Assembly (NCBI GenBank): GCA_033764435.1
Contig: JANRIX010000059.1
Location: 62,001 to 126,000, forward strand
Reading direction: 5' to 3'
Length of the DNA stretch: 64,000 nt
DNA from: JAEUMY01 sp033764435
GTDB lineage: Bacteria > Pseudomonadota > Gammaproteobacteria > Burkholderiales > Usitatibacteraceae
Shown piece after piece: positions 58,663 to 64,000 of the stretch. The translations under genes and the position numbers were made by a program. Position 1 is the first letter of the stretch. Each line of letters begins with the position of its first letter. The notes beneath the pieces are model-generated. The model saw only the letters and a program-made list of their open reading frames with translations. It did no database searches and was not told the origin of the DNA.

Positions 58663-60675
58663 CTACTTGCCGAACTGTTCCTTCAGGAAGGCGAAGATCT
58701 GGGTGTACAGATCGACGTTGTTTTCCAGCTTGCCGAAACCGTGACCTTCGTTGGGCTTCACGACATATGCCTTCGGCGGGTTGCCCGCGTCGCGCAGGTT
58801 GCGGGCCATGGCGCCGATCTGGGCGATGGGCACGCGAAGATCATCCTCGCCCGCATAGAGGAACACCGGCTTGGTGATCTTGCTCGCGAAATGCACTGGC
58901 GAGACCTCCTTGACGATGGGCTCGTTCAAGCTCTCCACGCCCAACACCGCTTTCCAGTAATCGACCGCTGAAGTGCTGTATGGGATGTCACCGTCTTTCG
59001 AGGTGAGCTGGTAGTACAAGTCGGTAACCGCGAGACCGGCGATCGAGCACTTCCACAGGCTGGCATTGCGGACTTGCGCCTGCAGTGCCGCATAGCCGCC
59101 GTAGGATGCGCCAGAGATGCAGACGTTGGCAGGATCAACGAAGCCCTGCTCGATGCCCCACTTCAGTGCGTCCTCGTGATCATCGGACATCTGCCGGCCG
59201 TAGGTGCCAAAGCCCGAGTAGTAGACCTTTGAACCGAGTCCGGGCGTGACGCGAAAGTTCGGCACGATGACGGCGTAACCGCGGCTTGCGAAGAGACGCC
59301 CCTCATTCACGCCGAAGCCTTGGCCCCAAGTGTCAGCGCGCGCAAACGGTCCGCCGTGAATGTGCACGATGGTAGGCAGCTTGGTACCGGGCTTGTAGTC
59401 CTTCGGCAGGAAGTAATAGCCATCGATCTCGATGCCGTCACGGGTCTTGTAGATGAACGGCACTTGCTTGGGCAGCTTTCCAACCTGCCACGGACGCGAC
59501 GCGCCCAGCTCTTCCATGCGGCGCTTTTCCTCATCGAGCAGGTAGTACACAACGGGTTGTGTGTCCGAGTACGACGAGATGAGCAACTTCTTGGAGTTGG
59601 GCAGGCGGCGGAAGGTGTTGACCCGACCAGGCAATGCTTTGTCCAGCGCGCTTTGCGTGGCGGCGTACTTTTCGTCCAGCCAGACGCGCTCGGGAATGGC
59701 AGCGTTCACGGACACGCCCAGCACTTCCAGCGTGTCGGGATCGACTTCCACGCCTCCCGCGATGCGGTCGCCGCCGGCATGCGCACCCATGTCATAGCGA
59801 GGATGTGCGGCGATCTGCTCTCCCAGCTTCTTGTTGATGGGATCAAAGCGGAAAATGGCCATCGTGTCCCGCCCCTGATTGCTGGCTACGCGCAGCATGC
59901 CGCTTTTTTCCTCAAGGGCGAGCGGCACGATGGCGCCGGGCTTGGCCCGGTCAAATCGGGCAATCTCATTCCAAGGCGAGTTTGCGTCCTTGCGGTAGTA
60001 GACAACGCGGGTGTTTGTATCCTTGATGTTTGCCGTCACGACTCTCGGGACCAGATCGTTGTCCATGATCCAATCGAAAGTGCGTTCCGCAGGTCTGCCC
60101 TGCGTGATCAAGGTGTACTTGCCGGTGCGCAGATTCAGGCGGTACAAATCTTCCGACACTGAGTCAGTCATGTTGCCTTCGGCGATGATCTCGTCCGTGT
60201 TGCCCGGGATCAAGCGATGGAATGACAGCGCGCGGTAAACATTCATGCCTTGGTCGCGCGCATCTCTCACCGTGTTGGAGAGCTTCCGCGCCTCGTTGCC
60301 GTCGCGATGGATGACGAACAGCCCGCCGCCATCAAATCGCCCTGGTCCGGTCGGCGTGTTGTTCTGGCCGAGGGTATACAGAATGCGATCCCCCACCCAA
60401 CGGATGCCCTGCACGTCATAGTTGGTATAGCCGGTCAGCGGCTTGGTCTCGCGGGTTTCGATGTTCATGACCGCCAAATTCTGGCGACCGCGAATGGGCA
60501 CCGTGGCGGCCAGCCATTTGCCATCGCGTGACAGGGTGGGGCTCGCGAACTCCGGCGGACGCCAGACATCCTCGATGGTCAGTGGGTTGTCGGTCTTCGG
60601 CGCGTCTGACTTTTGCGCGAACACAGGCAGGGCCAGTGCTGCTGAGACGAGCAGCAGAGTGAGGGTACGAAACAT
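58663..60675 (-). CDS. S9-family peptidase (dipeptidyl aminopeptidase/acylaminoacyl peptidase-like)
   Basis: 670-residue exported enzyme (signal peptide MFRTLTLLLVSAALALPVFAQ). The N-terminal beta-propeller is followed by an alpha/beta hydrolase domain: IHGGPFARADTWGQ, nucleophile GASYGGYAAL, acid in GEDDLRVPIAQ, and His in NEGHGFGK. Complete catalytic triad. Role in peptide degradation in the periplasm. Confidence 0.9.
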   Translation of the reverse strand: MFRTLTLLLVSAALALPVFAQKSDAPKTDNPLTIEDVWRPPEFASPTLSRDGKWLAATVPIRGRQNLAVMNIETRETKPLTGYTNYDVQGIRWVGDRILYTLGQNNTPTGPGRFDGGGLFVIHRDGNEARKLSNTVRDARDQGMNVYRALSFHRLIPGNTDEIIAEGNMTDSVSEDLYRLNLRTGKYTLITQGRPAERTFDWIMDNDLVPRVVTANIKDTNTRVVYYRKDANSPWNEIARFDRAKPGAIVPLALEEKSGMLRVASNQGRDTMAIFRFDPINKKLGEQIAAHPRYDMGAHAGGDRIAGGVEVDPDTLEVLGVSVNAAIPERVWLDEKYAATQSALDKALPGRVNTFRRLPNSKKLLISSYSDTQPVVYYLLDEEKRRMEELGASRPWQVGKLPKQVPFIYKTRDGIEIDGYYFLPKDYKPGTKLPTIVHIHGGPFARADTWGQGFGVNEGRLFASRGYAVIVPNFRVTPGLGSKVYYSGFGTYGRQMSDDHEDALKWGIEQGFVDPANVCISGASYGGYAALQAQVRNASLWKCSIAGLAVTDLYYQLTSKDGDIPYSTSAVDYWKAVLGVESLNEPIVKEVSPVHFASKITKPVFLYAGEDDLRVPIAQIGAMARNLRDAGNPPKAYVVKPNEGHGFGKLENNVDLYTQIFAFLKEQFGK

Positions 60676-60878
60676 TGTGTGCTCCCGGTGTGGATGAATA
60701 CCGATCCGGCACGGCGCAAAGGCCGCTCCAGTCATTCGGACCGTCCCGGGGATGAGGGACGGGGAGGCTGGCCGATTCGGAACCGACTAGCCTAATGCAA
60801 TTGGTGACGGATTGCATCCGAACGTGCCGGTACGTTGCGCGGATGTTGCAGCCTGGCCGCGATCAGGGCCGAAAAGGC

Positions 60879-62807
60879 TCAGGACGAGAGGGGAATGGCC
60901 AGCCCGTGGCGGTGCACGAGCAGTTCCAGCTCCTTGCTGGTTACCGCAGGACGGCAGAGATAGCCCTGGAATTCGTCGCAGCCCTCGAGCTTGAGCAGGT
61001 CGAACTGCTGCTGGTGCTCCACGCCTTCGGCCACGACCCGCATGGACAGGCTGTGCGCCATGGCGATCACCGCACGGGTGATGGCGAGGTCGTCGCGGTT
61101 GTGGGGCAGATCCTTCACAAAGCCGCGGTCTACCTTCAGCGTGTCCACCGGCAGTTGCTTGAGATACGAAAGCGACGAGTAGCCCGTGCCGAAGTCGTCG
61201 ATGGAAAGCTTGACCCCCAGCGCGCGCAAATTGGCGAGCAGCAGCGCGGACTTGGCCGGGTCCTCCATCACCATGGATTCGGTGATCTCCAGTTCCAGCA
61301 GGCCGGGGTCGGCGCCAGTGCTGCGCAGTACGGATTTCAGGTGCTCGAGAAAGCTCTCGTCGCTGATCTGCTTGGATGACAGATTCACCGCGACCGAGAA
61401 GCGCGGCAAGCGAGCGTCCTGCCACTGGCGGATCTGGCGGCAGGCCGTCTCCAGAACCCAATTGCCCAGCGGTATGATGAAGTTCGACTCCTCGGCGACG
61501 CGGATGAAGCGATCCGGGTGCAGCAGCCCGTGGTCGGGATGCTGCCAGCGGATGAGGGCTTCCACGCCCTGCATGTGCCCGGTCTGGAAGTCGATCTTGG
61601 GCTGGTAGTACAGTCGCAGCTCGTTTTCCTGCACGGCGCGGCGGAGGCCCTTCTCGACCTCGAAGCGTTCCAACGCGAGTTCGCCCAGTTCCGGCGAATA
61701 GGCCACGCGACGGTCGCGTCCACCGGACTTGGCCTTGTACATGGCCATGTCAGCGTTCGACAGCAGGTTCTGTACATCACGGCCATCGTCGGGAAACCAG
61801 GCCATGCCGATGCTCGCGGACACCTTGACCTCGTGGCCTTGCAGCAGCATGGGCTCGCTCACCACCGCGAGCAGTTTGTCTGCCAGTTCCTCGAGATGGC
61901 TGCCGTCGCTGATCTGTTCTGCCATCACCACAAATTCGTCTCCGCCGAGGCGGGCCACGAGATCGCTGTCACGCACAGCGGCACGCAGACGACGCGCGAT
62001 CTCGCGCAGCAGCTGGTCGCCGGTGGGATGGCCCAGCGTATCGTTGATGGCCTTGAAATGGTCGAGGTCGATGAACAGCAGCCCGAAGCGGCTGTCGGTG
62101 CGTGCCGAGGTGGCGATGACATGGGTCATCGTGTCGGTGAGCGACGCGCGGTTGGGCAGGCCGGTGAGCGAATCCTGTGTGGCCATCTGCTGGATCGTGC
62201 CGAGCGCGCCGGTCAGCTCCTCGTTGGTACGCACCAGCCGGTCGCGCAGCGCGCTGATGCGGGCACCGACCAGGGCGAAGGAGGGCAGCACCAGCGCGAG
62301 CCACGCCCATTGGTACCACTCCAGGTACACGTCAACGGTCTGCGGGCGGAAGCTCATCAGCAGGTTGATGACCAGCGCATAGCCCGCAAGCATGAACAGC
62401 GTGGTGGTCGCGAATTCCCGCGGGCGGAAGCGGAAGATGCCGAACAGCAGCACCACAAGGCACCACACCAGCACCAGGCTGCGGTCGCGCTGGAAGTGGT
62501 AGGCGACAAACATGATGAGCGCGATGCCCGCGAGTGTCTGGAACTGGGTCAGGCTCTTGTCCTGGAAGCGCTCGTTGAAGCCGCTCTTGAACATCCACAT
62601 CAGCACCGCATTCCAGATCAGGATGAGTGCGATCGAGTAGGTGAGCCCGCGCACGTCGAGCAGGTCGACCGTGGTGGCCAGGCAAAGCAGGACAGCCCCC
62701 ACGCCGTACGCCAGCATGCCGAGGTAGAACCGTCGGGTGCGGAGTACTTGTCTCTCGGCGATCGGGGATTTCAGATTGAACGGAAACTGCTGTGGAGCGC
62801 TGGCCAT
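60879..62807 (-). CDS. Membrane-bound GGDEF-EAL protein
   Basis: 642-residue protein. Five to six membrane helices at the start (about 25-190), then GGDEF (RLGGDEFVVMAEQ, intact) and EAL (GVEALIRWQHPDHG, with ELEITESMVMED, IDDFGTGYSSLSYL, LKVDRGFVKDL, AEGVE). Both signatures are intact, so either activity could operate. No PAS domain was seen. Acts at the inner membrane on c-di-GMP. Confidence 0.92.
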   Translation of the reverse strand: MASAPQQFPFNLKSPIAERQVLRTRRFYLGMLAYGVGAVLLCLATTVDLLDVRGLTYSIALILIWNAVLMWMFKSGFNERFQDKSLTQFQTLAGIALIMFVAYHFQRDRSLVLVWCLVVLLFGIFRFRPREFATTTLFMLAGYALVINLLMSFRPQTVDVYLEWYQWAWLALVLPSFALVGARISALRDRLVRTNEELTGALGTIQQMATQDSLTGLPNRASLTDTMTHVIATSARTDSRFGLLFIDLDHFKAINDTLGHPTGDQLLREIARRLRAAVRDSDLVARLGGDEFVVMAEQISDGSHLEELADKLLAVVSEPMLLQGHEVKVSASIGMAWFPDDGRDVQNLLSNADMAMYKAKSGGRDRRVAYSPELGELALERFEVEKGLRRAVQENELRLYYQPKIDFQTGHMQGVEALIRWQHPDHGLLHPDRFIRVAEESNFIIPLGNWVLETACRQIRQWQDARLPRFSVAVNLSSKQISDESFLEHLKSVLRSTGADPGLLELEITESMVMEDPAKSALLLANLRALGVKLSIDDFGTGYSSLSYLKQLPVDTLKVDRGFVKDLPHNRDDLAITRAVIAMAHSLSMRVVAEGVEHQQQFDLLKLEGCDEFQGYLCRPAVTSKELELLVHRHGLAIPLSS

Positions 62808-62937
62808 CTTCGGTCAGTGCCGGGTTTCTCTTGTCATGTGGAGCAACGTACCGCCTGCGCCGACAAAACGCAAGCCGGCAGGCGGCAAATCAGCGGCAAT
62901 TGCGGAATGTTTACATTTGCTGCACCGCCAGATGCGA

Positions 62938-62970
62938 AACCGCCCCGCGCTCGGTCAACGCGGGGCGGTT
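62938..62970 (-). terminator. Candidate terminator downstream of sodB
   Basis: A 12-bp inverted repeat (AACCGCCCCGCG / CGCGGGGCGGTT) 43 bp beyond the sodB stop. The T-run is short, so efficiency is uncertain. Confidence 0.55.
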
Positions 62971-63012
62971 CGATCGTCAGCCTGGATGCGGCCGGGCTTG
63001 ATGGCCCGATCC

Positions 63013-63618
63013 TCAGCCTTTCGCCAGATTCTCGTTGGCGAAGTTCCAGTTGATGAGCTTGTCGATGATGGCGTTGACGAAGTCCGCGCGACGATTCTGG
63101 TGATCGAGGTAATAGGCGTGTTCCCACACGTCGATGGTCAAGAGCGGCGTGGCACCGGCAGTGAGCGGGGTCTCGGCGTTCGGCGTGGAGGAAATGACCA
63201 GCTTGCCGTCCTTCAGCGAGAGCCAGGCCCAGCCGGAGCCGAAGCGGCCCATGGCGGCCTTGGCGAACTCTTCCTTGAACTTGTCATAGCCGCCCAGATC
63301 GCGGTCGATCAGTTCGGCCACCTTGCCCGTGGGCTTGCCGCCGGCGTTGGGTGCCATGGAGTGCCAGAAGAAGGTGTGGTTCCAGATCTGTGCGGAGTTG
63401 TTGAAGAGACCCGCCTTGGATGCGTCACCGGCGCTGGACTTGATGATGGCTTCCAGCGACTGGTCGGCCATGGGCGTGCCCTCGACCAGTTTGTTCAGGT
63501 TGTCCACGTAGGCCTTGTGATGCTTGCCGTGGTGGAACGACATCGTGTTGGCGGAAATGATCGGGTCCAGCGCGTTGTCCGCCCAGGGCAGGGCGGGCAG
63601 GGTGAAGGGGGCAGCCAT
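63013..63618 (-). CDS. sodB: Iron superoxide dismutase
   Basis: 201-residue Fe/Mn superoxide dismutase. Metal ligands in SFHHGKHHKAYVDNLN (first His), WNHTFFWHSM (second His), DVWEHAYYLDHQNR (Asp and last His). The pattern fits the Fe form (sodB), although cambialistic use cannot be excluded. ATG at 63618 with a clear ribosome site (AGGAG). Confidence 0.95.
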   Translation of the reverse strand: MAAPFTLPALPWADNALDPIISANTMSFHHGKHHKAYVDNLNKLVEGTPMADQSLEAIIKSSAGDASKAGLFNNSAQIWNHTFFWHSMAPNAGGKPTGKVAELIDRDLGGYDKFKEEFAKAAMGRFGSGWAWLSLKDGKLVISSTPNAETPLTAGATPLLTIDVWEHAYYLDHQNRRADFVNAIIDKLINWNFANENLAKG

Positions 63619-63716
63619 GGTGAACTCTCCTGAGTTGAAAATTCGTACAAAGCGAATTATCGGTCAATTCCGCGACCGATGACGGCGCAAATCCACAGCG
63701 GGCGTGGGGAATAGCG

Positions 63717-64000
63717 CTATCTGGGCGGCGGAATGTCCCGTCCTTGCAGACGTGCCCACACCCAGGCCAGTCCCTTCTTCGGATCGCCGCGCCCGCCCAC
63801 ACCCACGGCGGGAATGGGCGCCAGCACGCCATCGCGCCGCTCGGCGATGTGGAAGGCAAAGGTGTAATTGGGCTCCTGGCCCATGCGCAGATCGGTCAGG
63901 CGAACCTTGCCGTTCTCTTCGCGCAGCGCGTAGAACCCGTGGGTGAACGCGGCCATGCGCGCATGCGCGGGATTTTTGGCCCGCTTCAACTCCGCCTCCA
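63717..64000 (-). CDS. Inner-membrane hydrolase-like protein, C-terminal part (partial)
   Basis: The open frame runs off the right edge of the window; only the last 94 codons or so are seen. MAAFTHGFYALREENGKVRLTDLRMGQEPNYTFAF resembles the C-terminal end of DUF457/YdjM-type metal-dependent membrane hydrolases. No start is visible here. Ends 98 bp upstream of sodB. Confidence 0.65.
   Translation of the reverse strand, partial: EAELKRAKNPAHARMAAFTHGFYALREENGKVRLTDLRMGQEPNYTFAFHIAERRDGVLAPIPAVGVGGRGDPKKGLAWVWARLQGRDIPPPR

Overview
The window is GC-rich (roughly 63-65% G+C) and almost fully coding. The gene content suggests a Gram-negative gammaproteobacterium of the Xanthomonadales/Lysobacterales-Steroidobacterales type: TonB-dependent receptors, an RstAB-like two-component pair, DUF885 and S9 peptidases, several GGDEF/EAL proteins, iron superoxide dismutase and a chromosomal integron with an IntI1-like integrase. 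The taxon is inferred from gene families only. No rRNA, tRNA or CRISPR array was seen.

Layout. 1-12 kb: metabolic enzymes, a large TonB-dependent receptor, an RstB/RstA-like kinase-regulator pair and a RelE/XRE toxin-antitoxin pair. 12-20 kb: a deiodinase-like nitroreductase, a PqqU/YncD-like receptor, an HTH-VOC fusion, a PQQ-type sugar dehydrogenase and a Pro/Ala-rich envelope protein. 20.9-22.6 kb: a lower-GC insert with DUF4375-like genes, bounded by copies of a gene 3' end. 24.4-25.9 kb: a small gene-cassette array with attC sites and an attI-like start but no integrase. 26-39 kb: housekeeping and envelope genes, an EAL/BLUF pair, M50-like membrane proteins, an S41 peptidase, an Hsp70-like protein and a toxin-antitoxin pair. 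39.8-45.1 kb: a chromosomal integron with intI on the minus strand, a LexA box, attI and about seven cassettes with attC sites. These encode a membrane protein, a TPR-like protein, a Tdi1-like (DUF1851) immunity protein, a DUF695-like protein, a small basic protein, a decayed toxin with an intact antitoxin, and a methyltransferase. 45-64 kb: VOC and DUF1697 proteins, an NYN-domain protein, a PhnD-like binding protein, a spermidine-synthase-like protein, a cyclophilin, a Rieske oxygenase, three GGDEF/EAL proteins, an exonuclease/GIY-YIG protein, an S9 peptidase and sodB.

The most striking signal cuts across all these regions. The perfect 12-bp palindrome GCGAATATTCGC (often extended to TGCGAATATTCGCA) occurs 28 times by my reading, where base composition predicts well under 0.01. 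Seventeen copies lie inside genes, read mostly as Ala-Asn-Ile-Arg, and eleven lie between genes, including one just upstream of intI. This resembles the highly iterated palindrome HIP1 of cyanobacteria but has a different sequence.

Other unusual features are three loci where the last 9-13 codons of a gene are duplicated downstream with mainly synonymous changes, two of them flanking inserted genes; a ~97-bp structured repeat upstream of two unrelated genes with a compensatory base-pair change; and a MITE-like element inserted at an attC core.
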